Shown: positions 53,501 to 57,206, counted from the stretch's first letter. The stretch: DNA of 64,000 bases from UBA1479 sp048263775 (GCA_048263775.1 JBLXDU010000009.1:132593-196592); one strand, 5' to 3'. The notes: generated by a model not told the origin, from the letters alone. Made by a program: numbers and translations.

Positions 53501-54574
53501 AGCGACGACTGGACCGGCAACTATCAGGCCCAGACCTACGCCGGCAGCACGAAGAACGATGATCTCAACACCGGCGGCGGCGGAGATACGCTGTACGGCG
53601 GTGCCGGCAACGATGAACTGACCGGCAGTTGGGGCAACGACACGTTCTTCGGCGGCTCGGGCAATGACGAGCTCGAAGGCGGCGACGGCAACGATCTGCT
53701 GTTCGGCGGTTCCGGCAATGACGAAATCGAAGGCGGCACCGGCAACGACGAGATTCAGGGCGGTTCCGGCAACGATGAGATCGAAGGCGATGACGGCAAT
53801 GACCTGCTGTATGGCGGCGCCGGCAACGATGACATCGAAGGCGGCACGGGCCATGACACGGTCTACGGCGGTTCCGGCAACGACGAGATCGAAGGCAATG
53901 ACGGCAACGATCTGCTGTATGGCGGTTCTGGTAATGACGAGATCGAAGGTGGCTCGGGCCACGACACGGTCTATGGCGGCGCCGGCAACGACGAGATCGA
54001 AGGCAACGACGGCAACGACCTGCTCTACGGTGGTTCCGGCGATGACGAGATCGAGGGCGGCTCGGGCCATGACACGGTTCATGGCGGCTCCGGCGACGAC
54101 GAGATCGAAGGCAATGACGGAAACGACCTGCTCTATGGCGGCTCCGGCAATGACACGATTGAAGGCGGAGACGGCCACGATCAGTTGTTCGGCGGTCTCG
54201 GTGACGATTACCTGGAAGGTGGCTCGGGCAATGACGTCCTGTTCGGCGGTGCTGGGAACGATGTTCTGAACGGCGGTTCGGGCAACGACACCTTCATCTT
54301 CGATGCCGATAGCGGCCATGACATCATCGAAGACATCATGCTGCAGGATACGCTCGAATTCCAAGGCGAGCAGTTCGACATGAACGATATGATCTTCTCG
54401 GAGAACGAAGAAGGCGACGCGGTCATCTCCTTCGCGGGCAAGGACGACATGTCCGTGACCCTGGAGGGCGTGAAGTTCGACGACCTCGATCGCAACGGCG
54501 ACGGCGATGCGTCGGAAGGCTATTCCGTGACGCAGACCGACGACGGGTTCACCGTGAATATCGACGACACCTGA
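29561..54574 (+). CDS. Giant RTX adhesin with N-terminal retention-type region (LapA-like)
   Basis: The product has 8337 residues, roughly 0.8 MDa. Residues 1-~300 form an N-terminal retention-like module containing a FecR-like segment (SGEVWVTRADGTRVQLQAGD, then TPVATIGIRGTQVGIEI); there is no Sec signal. A Gln/Glu/Asp/Thr-rich linker (305-450) holds a TAAG motif at 356-359. By eye about 52 Ig/cadherin-like units follow, typically 90-120 residues with headers such as SGLEDGGPIALNI. They are interrupted by an RTX block (~1977-2170), two DUF4114-like domains (~3625-3785, 5667-5834) and three jelly-roll-like inserts. The C-terminus is a Pro/Glu linker, RTX nonapeptides and a type I secretion-like tail. 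The predicted role is a cell-surface adhesin held in the outer membrane until LapG cleavage. Confidence 0.9.
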   Translation: MAETTQTPGGTPQTHTMSASGADVLTLPEGLSVSEAEFAVDGSDLVLTFPDGSKVTVENYYEQAQPPQLASADGANLSGDMVVQLTGTPDSANSSTIQQFADAASGTQVIGGTDGAPIGTVKTLSGEVWVTRADGTRVQLQAGDQVYQGDSIETGPKGAIGVLLADETTFSMGEASSMVLDEMVYDPATQNGSLNVSVVQGVFTFVSGQVAKTDPDAMKIDTPVATIGIRGTQVGIEIPPEGEGDMQVVLMQEADGFVGEVVIENNSGQVVMNQGGDFVSIPSYDSQASQRGHMTDDDIVERHATTLKHLPVESTDGDRTSGNHFGLQEDVEQGTNQEQGQQDDQPSAEELANTETAAGGNQDETQQPTPELDAQPDLTDQPSAEDLNNLDTQAGGQQGFQEDFTDVTTEIDPFAPNPQDTGLGENNTPANNTTQETNTGTSTNKPSETEQVFVGDGASVNAGAGSGLEDNAINLPLTVNKVDANDTLSVTLTGIPEGSVLRSGGTEITVTGGSAILTEAQISGLNITPPENYSGSFSINVSATTIEGGVISNATTGTISVDVTGVADAPTLTMSVGDEVSGAVPLNITATTPDTDGSETVSVTISDIPVGAVLNLGGGLTFTATDGNTSITLSPEQLSGLTIVPVGEDEFTLSVTATTTERDGDSKTLAPQSLVVDPANLADGATLVLGDVTGSEDTAIALPISIDKADADETAEITLSGIPQGATLSNANGPITVNEDGTVTLTEADLEGLEITPPLNSDADMSIGVSVVTIDGTNVSEPTTGTINVGVDGVADIPTLTVDSALSGVEDGGPIALDVSSALTDTDGSETLSVTISDIPPGATVTLANGISFTASEGNTSVELTPSQLQGLTVTPAPNSGADFALTVTATSTEANGDTATQTATIDVSVASQADAPTVTVDAASGLEDGGSIALNIDPQAAAEDINGEVVSVTITGVPEGAQLSAGTYNADTGEWTVDAADLEGLSVTLPEDFDTNFSLQVSATAQETDPDTGAVTTATSDPVALDVSVIAQADAPTVSVDAVSGLEDGAAIPLTIDAATAAEDINGEITGFTVSDIPVGATLNLPGGFTFTATDGNTSINLSPAQVEGLSISLPENFDTDFSLSVTATATETDPETGEVTEATSAPVSLDVSVIAQADAPTLTVDAASGLEDGGPIALNIDPQAAAEDINGEIVSVTITGVPEGATLSAGTFNADTGEWTVDAADVEGLTVSLPEDFDTDFSLQVSATAQETDPDTGEVTTATSKPVPLDVSVIAQVDAPTVDVEAALGNEDTAIALNIDPQAAAQDINGEVTGVTISGIPVGATLNLPGGQSFTATDGNSSVTLTPAQLEGLTITPLADSADDFQLTVTATATETDPDTGEVTTATSDPVTLDVTVQGVADGAQVGDTTATGIEDTAIPFTLDVSELDTDGSETLSVTLSNIPAGAVITRNGEALEIVDGQVTLGEGELDGLAILPPVDFSGNLDLTVSATTTDEGDVSETALGTVSIDVTGVADAPELDLNDALGNEDTAIPLDISATLPDGSETLSLSISGIPDGAVLTVTNPAGNPVQVHVVDGVAKIPNGLVGGDIAITPPTDSSDDFALTVTATSKDGGSIATTQGTLNVTVQGVADGAVVTDTVATGLEDTLIPITVDVAELDTDGSETLSVTLSNIPQGAVILRNGEPVAVNEDGTVTLAEGELDGLAVLPPANFSGAFDIAVSATTTDEGDVSEAALGSISVDVAGVADGAALNFDTAAGDEDTAIALPITIDKADESETAEITLSGIPQGAVLANANGPITVNEDGTVVLSEADLEGLQITPPANSDVDMPIGVSVVTTDGDSTSEPTTGTITVGVDGVADVPTLEVGSAVEGTGFRGDAIPLDISSALTDTDGSETLSVSISGVPAGATLSAGTYDEESDTWTLTPQELEGLSVSVADDYDTDFQLTVTATSTEGDGGDTATQTATIDIDVNRDVLTGGDDTFQMDDDAVVYAGEGDDVITGTDGDDAIFGEAGNDILIGGAGSDLLDGGDGIDTVDFSALDPDSPLYIDLGEGEATVGNDLDTLVSIENVIGGAGDDIIVGSDGDNVLAGGLGDDTLTGGGGDDTIIGGDGTDTAVFEDNFEEFTVNLDSDSGELSVGGSDLDGNDTLIDVEVLQFGDLTITVEDLLNAAMPDLDVSAVDTSTVEDVAVALPISASLADSVADGTETLSVTLSGIPEGAVLSVDGVPLDVVDGAITFADGVVPEGLAILPPPNSAEDMHITVSATSQSVATVDGVAQTTTSEQVLNVTVAPDAEAPVVTAAGADALTFNEDAGAIDVGALFSAVTVEPGEEIASFTIGGLPEGATLSGQVTDNGDGTFTIAAEDLGDVKLNLPEDFDENFSLQVSATASQTDPETGDIDYETSAPIDVPLNIIAQADAPTVTVDAASGLEDGGPIALNIDPQAAAQDINGEVVSVTITGVPEGATLSAGSYNADTGAWTVDAADVEGLTVSLPEDFDTDFSLQVSATAQETDPETGDVTTATSTPVSLDVSVIAQADAPTASVEAASGLEDGAAIPLTIDATTAAEDINGEITTFTISDIPVGATLNLPGGLTFTATDGNTSVDLDPALVDGLSISLPEDFDTDFSLTVTATAQETDPDTGEVTTATSTPVPLDVSVIAQADAPTVTVDAASGLEDGGPIALNIDPQAAAEDINGEIVSVTITGVPEGATLSAGTFNADTGEWTVDAADVEGLTVSLPEDFDTDFSLQVSATAQETDPDTGEITTATSTPVPLDVSVIAQVDAPTAVVDAASGLEDGEAIPLSIGGTTAAEDINGEITGFTVSDIPVGATLNLPGGFTFTATEGNTSIDLSPAQVEGLSISLPEDFDTDFSLTVTTTAQETDPDTGEVTEATSAPVSLGVSVGAVADAPTVTVDAASGLEDGDPIALNIDPQAAAQDINGEIVSVTITGVPEGATLSAGSYNAETGEWTVDAADVEGLAVSLPEDFDTDFSLQVSATAQETDPETGAVTTATSDPVALDVSVIAQVDAPTVDVEAALGNEDTAIALDIDPAAAGQDLQGQVTSVTISGIPVGATLNLPNGLTFTATDANSTVSLTPAQLEGLTITPLADSADDFQLTVTATATETDPDTGEVTTATSDPVTLDVTVQGVADGAAVGNTTASGIEDLAVPFTVDVSELDTDGSETLSVTLSNIPEGAIITRNGEVLEIVEGSVTLGESELDGLAILPPADFSGNLELTVSASTTDEGDVSAVSTGTVSIDVAGVADGAGLNLGAASGDEDTAIALPITIDKADESETAQITLSGIPQGAILSNANGPITVVGGVAVLSEADLDGLAIQPPTDSSVDFPINVSVVTTDGTTVSDVASGTISVGVDGVADIPSLTISDVSGAEDSAIPLNISAGLGDLDGSESLSVTISGVPAGATLNNGTYNAENGTWTLTAADLAGLTVTPATNDDTDFELTVTATATDTDPDTGDISTETVTGTMNVVVDAQADAPTLTLTDAAGSEDLPIALNIDAGLTDDSEVLSVSISGVPAGATLSAGTYDAESDTWTVDPADLAGLTVAPPTNSNEDFTLTVTATSAESDGSTASTTSTLNVAVTGVADAPTLSVNLGEGTLVENGDATLGSVTITNMGNATAGYNNSYGYYVIGEDGTPQSGKVIWDNVKNDVGDTFTLDGVDPATIGFFVIPNGDDLNWNLQDGMDVTFAQSPITGNWYAAGPDGTPLHGAGDPVLFSDPALNEFNFDYTQDTGSPGNQNWEDLFLGGDFNFNDVNMQVDTTPGQPGGPDVVEYPLDINAALTDTDGSETLSATISGLPADATLTLADGTVLTSTGPDDSFDLTSDQLLGITLTVPAEATDFDLSVTATATENDGDTATVGTTVAVDVPDPVADAAELDVSPATGDEDTAIPLTIDAALTDESETLSVTVSGIPDGAVLKSGDTVLTVENGQITFADGVVPDDLTITPPTDSAEDFQLTVTATSTEFDGSSIDTVKTLDVTVQGVADGAQVTDTTASGAEDTAIPFTVDVTELDTDGSETLSVTLSNIPAGAVITRNGEALEIVDGQVTLGEGELDGLAIKPPADFSGDLDLTVSATTTDEGDVSETALGTVSIDVTGVADGPGLDLSDALGNEDTAIPLDISATVTDGSETLGLSISGIPADATLTITNPGGQQVPVNVVDGVAEIPPGLIGGQIYITPPTDSADDFQLTVTATSKDGDSTATTTGTLDVTVQGVADGAQVTDTTATGVEDTAIPFTVDVSELDTDGSETLSVTLSNIPEGAVITRNGEALEVVDGQVTLGEGELDGLAILPPADFSGDLDLTVSATTTDEGDVSETALGTVSIDVIGQADGAALNVADISGDEDTGIALPITIDKADDSETAEITLSGIPEGAILSNTSGPISVVDGVAVLTEADLAGLQIKPPADSDVDFNLGVSVVTTDGTSVSDPATGTIAVGVDGVADVPTLTVDSAVSGTEDGGPIALDIASSLTDIDGSESLSITISGVPDDATLSAGTKNEDGTWTLSSGDLDDLSVTPGTDSGEDFQLTVTATSTEADGGDTASQTATIDVSVASQADAPTVTVDAASGLEDGGPIALNIDAAAAAQDVQGEVTGFTISDIPVGATLNLGGGFQFTATEGNTSVNLTPAMVENLSIDLPEDFDENFSLQVSATAQEVDPDTGAVTTSTSDPVSLAVEVGAVADAPTVGVENASGTEDAGPIALNIDPQAAAEDINGEVVSVSITGVPEGATLSAGSFNADTGEWTVDAADVPGLTVSLPEDYDADFTLQVSATAQETDPETGAVTTATSAPVDLDVSVIAQVDAPTVAVDAASGVEDGGAIPLNIDPATAAGDIAGEVTSVTISDIPVGATLNLGGGFQFTATEGNTSVSLTPDMVEGLSITLPEDFDTDFALSVTATAQGADPETGELSTATSAPVSLTVSVDAVADAPTVDVSNASGTEDGGPIALDIDPAAAAQDINGEVVSVTISGVPEGATLSAGTFDAESGTWTVDAADVDGLTVSLPEDFDTDFTLQVSATAQETDPETGTVTTATSAPVALGVSVAAQVDAPTVTVDAAVGDEDTAIALNIDAEAAAQDINGEVTGVTISGIPAGATLTLPGGLTFTASETSNSVTLTPAQLEGLTITPLADSSDDFQLTVTATATETDPDTGAVTTATSAPTTLDVTVQGVADGAQVTDTTASGAEDTAIPLTIDVTELDTDGSETLSVTLSNIPEGAVLTRNGQPLEIVNGSVTLGEGELDGLEITPPTDFAGNFDITVSATTTDEGDVSETATGTISVDVSGGADGAAVTLGTAQGDEDTLIDLPISIDKADESETAQITLSGIPQGALLSNANGPINVTDGVAVLTEADLAGLQIKAPANSGADFELSVSVVTTDGDSTSEPATGTITVGVDAVADVPYLNVGSVTGTEDSAIPLNISAGLNDTDGSEVLSVTISDVPPGAVLTLSDGSSFTATPENTTFLFAGDQLQGLTITPPENSDDDFTLNVIATSLDTDPDTGAVTTSSVEGAMAVSVDPEADAPTLTLDNAAGTEDLPIALNIDAGLTDGSETLSVTISDIPEGATLTLSDGSTFVATADANSIDLDPAQLEGLTITPAPNSNEDFALTVTATSTESDGSTAATSSTLNVAVTGDADAPQLSVDLGTGVPSGGGSEEIPGSVTITNAAQGEAGYHNTYGYYVMGEDGTPQSGQIIWADVKDTVGQSFTLDGVDPEDIGFFIIPNGDGLNNNLSNGMDVTFTQGQDGNWHVVGPNGQVLQGQGDPVLFDDPTLNEGNFDYTQDTNAPGNQSWEDLAGGGDNDFNDIHIQVDTVPTQPGTGGAEVIAYPLDINAILTDIDGSETLSATISGVPEGATLTLADGTVLTSTGPDDTFDLTDSQLQDITLTVPAGATDFDLSVTATATENDGDTASVSTTVAVDVPDILADAPDLDVSDATGAEDNAIPLTIDAALTDADESLSVTISGIPAGAVLKSGDVTLNVENGEITFADGIVPDNLTIQPPANSNDDFALTVTATSTESNGATASTSSTLNVAVSGVADAPTLTVDLGEGTPASTGGSGSYVGDGSNLQNQFVDSNVQNHTAGGGDDVWVVDRDLRMNESFTMGGGNDTLVINGDVGGGTNINLGGGNDRVTINGDITGNASINGAGQPNGGGDVVYLGKSADHYELQNFTNNNGNINTQVKDLDTGQILTINNVEAIGFGDGTHVGNGGLVEFQTPGGADVVEYPLDINAGLTDIDGSETLSATVSGVPAGATMTLADGTVLTSTGTDDTFDLSAGQLLGITLTVPADATDFDLSVTATATENDGDTASISTTVSVDVPVLDDEASAPDVTVSDAAGVEDMPIALDITAVLTDLDGSEEISSITLSGIPSGATLNNGVYDETTDTWSLELSDLVDLEVVPAANSNEDFQITVSVTSTEANGGATATTTATLDVDVTGVVDDFTVAASDAAGAGGDELPLDISVDLTDLDGSETVSVTLTGIPEGATLNHGTFDEGTGSWTLSGGDLEGLTITLPETVEGEGAGEPVSLYSQNFDNLSNFSQSAGGANGFTTDGSAADVQGIHGVYGNGYYFGQSSNDAYDDSDVNQWNSAPIDISGQEDVTFSFDLTAYGDLEESGSYHDFFTVIAVVDGVEHEVLVKDGNFANGHFEISDIPAGDELIIRMEAKTTSSDEYFSMDNISVVATPAAAEPLESFQIGVETTVTENDGASETVSTTLNVDINNDNEAEAPTLTVSDVTSDEDMAIALNIGAALTDLDGSETLSVTLSGIPEGAVLRAGGQPLDVSGGEITFADGIIPEGLTIQPATNSNEDFQLTVSATSTEENGGDTTTTTATIDVDVTGVVDDFTVATSDAAGAGGDALPLDISVDLTDLDGSETVSVTLTGIPEGATLNHGTFDEGTGNWTLSGDDLEGLTISLPETIEGEGGGEPQTLYSQNFNSLSDGSTSAGGANGFSTDASNSDTTGYHGVDDDRYEFSKSDTNGNDGEDAFMTWNSAAIDISGQEDVTFSFKLDSDGDLNSSGNYADFFRVIAVVDGVEHELMTENGDVCNTTFTLDNIPEGDELIIRMEVKTTSSDEVYKMDNLKVQGTPAAAEPLESFQIGVETTVTENDGASETVSTTLNVDINNDNEAEAPTLTVSDVTGDEDTAIALDIAAALTDTDGSETLSVTLSGIPEGAVLRAGGQLLDVSGGEITFADGIIPEGLTIQPPTNSNDDFQLTVSATSTEENGGDTTTTSATIDVDVTGVVDDFTVATQDAAGEAGTELPLSIDVGLTDLDGSETVSVTLTGIPEGATLNHGTFDEGTGSWTLSGGDLEGLTISLPETVEGEGGGEPASLYSQNFNDTFDGQTAAGGDNGFSSTGGSWGDDDRTAADDDRFEFQNPSGGDISTFNTAAIDISGQEDVSFSFKMKGYGDLDSSGSHADYLKVIAVVDGVEHELMTHNGDQNDWETFTLDNIPEGDELVIKMVVRTTGSDEKYKIDNLEVTGTPAAAEPLESFQIGVETTVTENDGASETVSTTLNVDINSDNEADAPTLTVTEQAPTTEDVSVALNIAAALTDTDGSETLSVTISGIPDGAVLKSGDTVLEVDNGEITFADGVIPDNLSLTPPAHSDADIELTVSATSTEQNGGATTTTTSTIGIDVSALADVPTITSVTIGDPVITEGTEGVAETVTISSANFGESDAGFSITGRSINSNGTLSEPSADNVSTNGSPLGFGVAGSASGDNNEIGYSNYHDVSEELIVTFDDDVSSADVSFAWLASSEQASYKLYRDGEEVGSGTINGVTDGIDDPVTLSADGGFDQIVFSAPDSGDDYLINSISFETQDGTPDVAEYPIDIVAGLTDTDGSEDLSVTIGGVPEGASLSAGTDNGDGTWTVSGDDLEGLSLSVPFDGEVEAFDLTFTATATEQSNNSMATSAAVVVAAAAVVAPEPEPEPEPVEEDFDGLDMDGEDNDNDGMVGNDNSSDDWTGNYQAQTYAGSTKNDDLNTGGGGDTLYGGAGNDELTGSWGNDTFFGGSGNDELEGGDGNDLLFGGSGNDEIEGGTGNDEIQGGSGNDEIEGDDGNDLLYGGAGNDDIEGGTGHDTVYGGSGNDEIEGNDGNDLLYGGSGNDEIEGGSGHDTVYGGAGNDEIEGNDGNDLLYGGSGDDEIEGGSGHDTVHGGSGDDEIEGNDGNDLLYGGSGNDTIEGGDGHDQLFGGLGDDYLEGGSGNDVLFGGAGNDVLNGGSGNDTFIFDADSGHDIIEDIMLQDTLEFQGEQFDMNDMIFSENEEGDAVISFAGKDDMSVTLEGVKFDDLDRNGDGDASEGYSVTQTDDGFTVNIDDT
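30626..30637 (+). other. Candidate LapG cleavage motif TAAG in the adhesin linker
   Basis: Codons 356-359 encode Thr-Ala-Ala-Gly, the di-alanine sequence cut by LapG in Pseudomonas fluorescens LapA. It lies just after the retention module in a disordered-looking linker. The context DQPSAEELANTETAAGG is duplicated about 30 residues later as DQPSAEDLNNLDTQAGG, where the di-alanine is lost. Confidence 0.5.
35490..36070 (+). repeat. Internal RTX/haemolysin-type block inside the adhesin
   Basis: Residues ~1977-2170 contain calcium-binding GGxGxDxLx-type nonapeptides (AGEGDDVITGTDGDDAIFGE, GLGDDTLTGGGGDDTIIGG). These are followed by DTAVFEDNFEEFTVNL and GNDTLIDVEVLQFGDLTI, a layout normally seen at the C-terminal end of type I-secreted proteins. 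Here it lies a quarter of the way into the gene. Confidence 0.85.
38640..41560 (+). repeat. Segmental repeat copy A within the adhesin (includes first DUF4114-like domain)
   Basis: Eight successive repeat units (PTVDVEAALGNED, GAAVGNTTASGIED, GAGLNLGAASGDED, PSLTISDVSGAED, PTLTLTDAAGSED, the DUF4114-like domain, YPLDINAALTDTDG, ELDVSPATGDED) recur in the same order about 6.1 kb downstream. The DUF4114-like domain (40440-40915) shows NSYGYYVIGEDGTPQSGK, IGFFVIPNGDD and GGDFNFNDV. Confidence 0.75.
44760..47700 (+). repeat. Segmental repeat copy B within the adhesin (includes second DUF4114-like domain)
   Basis: This is colinear with copy A: PTVTVDAAVGDED, GAQVTDTTASGAED, GAAVTLGTAQGDED, PYLNVGSVTGTED, PTLTLDNAAGTED, DUF4114-like domain (46560-47060, IGFFIIPNGDG and GGDNDFNDI), YPLDINAILTDIDG, PDLDVSDATGAED. 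The copies differ throughout at residue level, so the duplication is old or under diversifying drift. Confidence 0.75.
48935..52560 (+). repeat. Threefold tandem repeat of about 1.2 kb with jelly-roll-like inserts
   Basis: The bases encoding VVDDFTVA recur at 48935, 50141 and 51350, a period of 1206 and 1209 bp. Each period holds one Ig-like unit, an insert beginning with LYSQNF and containing IDISGQEDVTFSF and GDELIIRM (a jelly-roll-like, possibly carbohydrate-binding fold), the end LESFQIGVETTVTENDG, and a second Ig-like unit beginning APTLTV. Confidence 0.85.
53536..54300 (+). repeat. C-terminal RTX nonapeptide array with four 108-bp tandem repeats
   Basis: Glycine/aspartate-rich GGxGNDxLx repeats form a calcium-binding beta-roll. 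Within it, 53768-53875, 53876-53983, 53984-54091 and 54092-54199 are four tandem copies of a 36-residue unit of the form GNDEIEGNDGNDLLYGGSG... The following about 90 residues (FIFDADSGHDIIEDI... to the stop) are the probable type I secretion signal. Confidence 0.9.
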
Positions 54575-54600
54575 CCACACCCCTCTTAGATCAGGTAACT

Positions 54601-54638
54601 GAAAAGGGCGGACGCGTCATGCGTCCGGCCTCTTTTCT
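54601..54638. terminator. Bidirectional rho-independent terminator
   Basis: GGACGC (54610-54615), a five-base loop and GCGTCC (54621-54626) form a hairpin whose flanks extend the stem. GAAAAGGG lies on the left and CCTCTTTTCTT on the right. The T-tract serves the adhesin gene, and the A-tract serves the convergent receptor gene. Confidence 0.75.
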
Positions 54639-54683
54639 TGTGCGTTGGGGGTTCCGGTTGCCTGTTAAGCGTCAGCTTACCGA

Positions 54684-57035
54684 CTAGAGTTCCGGTTTGT
54701 CCGATGCCGGCGGGTCGCGGAAGTGTGCCCACTTTTCGATGCCGCCGCGGTTTTCCAGGAAATTCATCAGGGCGCTGACCGGACGATGGTCGAACTTGCT
54801 GCCCGTTTCCTGCATCAGGATGTCGATGACCTTGCGGAACTCCATGGCGGGCCGCCAGGCGCGTGCGCTGGCCATGCCGACAAAGGCATTGGCGACGGCC
54901 AGAACCTGCGCCGTCGGGATGATGCGGTCACCGGAGATATGGAAGCGGCCTGTGCCGTCCCAATGTTCGCCCATGTGCAGCACGGTCTTGACCACCGGGC
55001 CCTCGAAGGTGACATCCCGGAGAAGATCGGCGGTGACAAGGTAGGTCGAGGCCAAAAGCTCGCGTTCTTCATCCGTCAGGTTGCCGGTCTTGGTCAGGAC
55101 CTCGGGCGGCACGAAGATCTTGCCCAGGTTCATCAGGCTGCCGGCGATGTCGACGGTATGGACTTCCAATTCGGAGAGGCCCATTTCCTCGGCGATCTCG
55201 CGGGCAACCTCGGCCGTGCGCGTCGAATGGTTGGCGGAATAGGGGTCGCGGCGATCGACCACGCTGACCAGGGTGTCGATCAACTGCCGCATCATGCGTT
55301 CCGACCGGCGGCGTTCGCGGGACAGTTCGGAAATGTCCTCCAGCACCATCAGAACGCCCGGCGGATAGTCGCGGTCGCCACGCAGCGGGATATGGTCCGA
55401 CTTGATGACGTGAATGGCGCTGATATCGTCCGGGTCCGCATCCGGGTCCGTGAAGGACGAAATATGCTGTTCGCGTTCGAAGGTGCGCAGCACGCCGTTG
55501 TTGATCTCGGCCAGGCGTTGCGCCTTCACCGGGCCCATGACGCTGGCCATGGACTTGCCCATCATGTCTTCGGCGCTGATCCCGGCCGCGCGGGCGGCCG
55601 GGGCATTGGCGAAGGTATAGGTGGTGTTGCCGTCGACGGCGACGATCTCCGTCGGCTGGCTGTCGGTCACCACCTTCATGAACTTGGACATGTTGGAAAA
55701 ACGCTCAAGCGCCACCTTCATGTCGGCCATGGCCTGTTTGGCGCGGACAGACGCCCCATGGGCCCAGACGGCGAAGAACGACACCGAAACGCCGCCGATG
55801 ATCAGCAGCAGAACGATCAGGGTCGTGCGCAGACGGGTTTCCGTGGATGCCAGGGCCTCCTCGGTCGTGACCTTGCGGACCAGGACCCAGCTCGGCACGT
55901 TGGCGATGGCGCGTGAGGTGACGAGCACTTCCGCGCCGGCGTAATCGCGTTTCTGGGCAAAGCCGCCCGTTTTTTCCAACGCATAAGCGGCAGCTAGGTC
56001 GGGTGTGTCCATGGCCATCTGGCGTTCGAAGGCCTTGCTTCCATCGGCCAGCGGGGTCAGGTATTCGACCGTATTGCCGACCTTGCGGGCGATGAAGCTT
56101 TCCGAGGTCTTGGACAGTTCGCCCGGCTGTTTCAGCCGCTTGAACAGGTCTTCGTCGACGATCTTGATGCCGATCACGGCGCCGATGGCCTTGGCGCCGG
56201 TGCCTTCCTGCAACTTGAAGATCGGCAGCACGAAGCCCATCGTCGGCTCGTTGGTCGGGCCCTTGAAAATGTCGATGATCGCCGGATCCCCCTGCAGGGC
56301 CTGACGGACGGCATCGCGGATGCGCTTGTTCAGGGGCGGCATGTCGGGGGTCGAGACGATGGCGTTCAGGTTGGTGTCGATCAGGCCGATACCGGCGACG
56401 CCAGGTCGTTCGATGTTGGCGGCGATTTCGCCCACGGGGGGCGGCGCCTTGAATCCCGAACGTTCGGCGGTGGCGATCAGTAGGTTGCGCAGGAACCCGA
56501 CGGAGGCCGAACTGCTGGCGTTCGAATCCAGGGCATCCAGGGGATCGGCGAGGGGTGCGGGAGCCGTTTCGGCCGCAGCCTTGTCCTTGCCGTCCGTCAA
56601 TTCCGACGACAGGGCGGCCCCCAATTCGCTGCCCAGGGTGTCAAGGGACGGAATGGCGGTCACGCCGCCGCTCTGCCCAACGGGGGCCGTGGCATCCTTC
56701 TTGGCACCGGCGGAGGCTTCGGAAAGGTAGAGCTGCAGCGAAGCGTTCTGCGTCAATTCGCGCATATGGCCGAACTGTTCCTCAACCCACTGGTTGACCG
56801 CGGCGGCGCGGAAATCGGCGACGATACCCAGGCGGACTTGCCAATTCAGGCGGTCACGGTCGCGTTCCTTGTCGATGAACTGCAGGGTGAAATAGATGGA
56901 TACCGCGATCGCCAGGGCCGTCGTCGCCAAGATGGCCAGCGCGACCTTGTTGAATTCGCGCTTCGCCTTCTTTGGCTTGGGCTCGCCCGCGGGCGTCTCG
57001 GTATCGGTCGTTTTGTTTTCGGCTGCTTCCGCCAT
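54684..57035 (-). CDS. Two-TM receptor with PAS and degenerate HD-GYP domain
   Basis: The product has 783 residues. It has a short cytoplasmic head, TM1 (~31-52), a periplasmic sensor region of about 350 residues, TM2 (~402-428), a PAS domain (~445-560) and an HD-GYP-like domain (~580-760). The HD-GYP framework is recognisable (VVDRRDPYSANHSTRTAEVA, LTKTGNLTDEERELL, HWDGTGRF). However, the HD pair is Met-Asn (SLMNLGKIFVP), the HHE motif is MGE and GYP is GRF, so catalytic metal binding should be lost. It therefore looks like a receptor, not a phosphodiesterase. It sits between the adhesin and lapG, where LapD would be expected to act. The start at 57035 has GGGGAG upstream; 57077 is possible. 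Confidence 0.85.
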   Translation of the reverse strand: MAEAAENKTTDTETPAGEPKPKKAKREFNKVALAILATTALAIAVSIYFTLQFIDKERDRDRLNWQVRLGIVADFRAAAVNQWVEEQFGHMRELTQNASLQLYLSEASAGAKKDATAPVGQSGGVTAIPSLDTLGSELGAALSSELTDGKDKAAAETAPAPLADPLDALDSNASSSASVGFLRNLLIATAERSGFKAPPPVGEIAANIERPGVAGIGLIDTNLNAIVSTPDMPPLNKRIRDAVRQALQGDPAIIDIFKGPTNEPTMGFVLPIFKLQEGTGAKAIGAVIGIKIVDEDLFKRLKQPGELSKTSESFIARKVGNTVEYLTPLADGSKAFERQMAMDTPDLAAAYALEKTGGFAQKRDYAGAEVLVTSRAIANVPSWVLVRKVTTEEALASTETRLRTTLIVLLLIIGGVSVSFFAVWAHGASVRAKQAMADMKVALERFSNMSKFMKVVTDSQPTEIVAVDGNTTYTFANAPAARAAGISAEDMMGKSMASVMGPVKAQRLAEINNGVLRTFEREQHISSFTDPDADPDDISAIHVIKSDHIPLRGDRDYPPGVLMVLEDISELSRERRRSERMMRQLIDTLVSVVDRRDPYSANHSTRTAEVAREIAEEMGLSELEVHTVDIAGSLMNLGKIFVPPEVLTKTGNLTDEERELLASTYLVTADLLRDVTFEGPVVKTVLHMGEHWDGTGRFHISGDRIIPTAQVLAVANAFVGMASARAWRPAMEFRKVIDILMQETGSKFDHRPVSALMNFLENRGGIEKWAHFRDPPASDKPEL

Positions 57036-57075
57036 GGTGCTCCCCAACGGGCGGTTTCCCTCGCGCGTTCGAGGC

Positions 57076-57103
57076 ATATTAGAGACTTAACCCCTTGCAG
57101 CAA
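57076..57103 (-). promoter_or_regulatory. Candidate promoter of the receptor gene
   Basis: On the minus strand TTGCTG (57103-57098) and TAATAT (57081-57076) are separated by 16 bases. The expected start is near 57069. The CRP-like site at 57120-57135 is centred about 58 bases upstream of it, the same spacing as at the adhesin promoter. Confidence 0.45.
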
Positions 57104-57119
57104 AGTCGTTTTCCGACCA

Positions 57120-57135
57120 TGTGAGCGAGATCACG
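57120..57135. promoter_or_regulatory. CRP-like operator between the receptor gene and lapG
   Basis: TGTGAGCGAGATCACG has the TGTGA-N6-TCAC core and shares TGTGA and AGATCAC with the site at 29415-29430. It is placed to act on the leftward receptor promoter and possibly also on the rightward lapG promoter. Confidence 0.55.
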
Positions 57136-57177
57136 GCAGCACGGCCCTGCAAAAGGTTAGGCTGCGTGTCGCTCAAG

Positions 57178-57206
57178 TTGGCCGGCTGCGCGCGACGCGA
57201 TATAAT
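57178..57206 (+). promoter_or_regulatory. Sigma-70-type promoter of lapG
   Basis: TTGGCC (57178-57183), a 17-base spacer and a perfect TATAAT (57201-57206) are present. Transcription would start near 57213, about 29 bases before the chosen ATG at 57242. Confidence 0.65.

Noticed and set aside
53768..54199. Regular 108-bp repeats that could look like a CRISPR array
   Set aside because: They are in-frame RTX repeats without unique spacers.
54684..57035. Calling the receptor LapD
   Set aside because: It has no HAMP-GGDEF-EAL architecture; its output domain is HD-GYP-like. Only a functional analogy is proposed.
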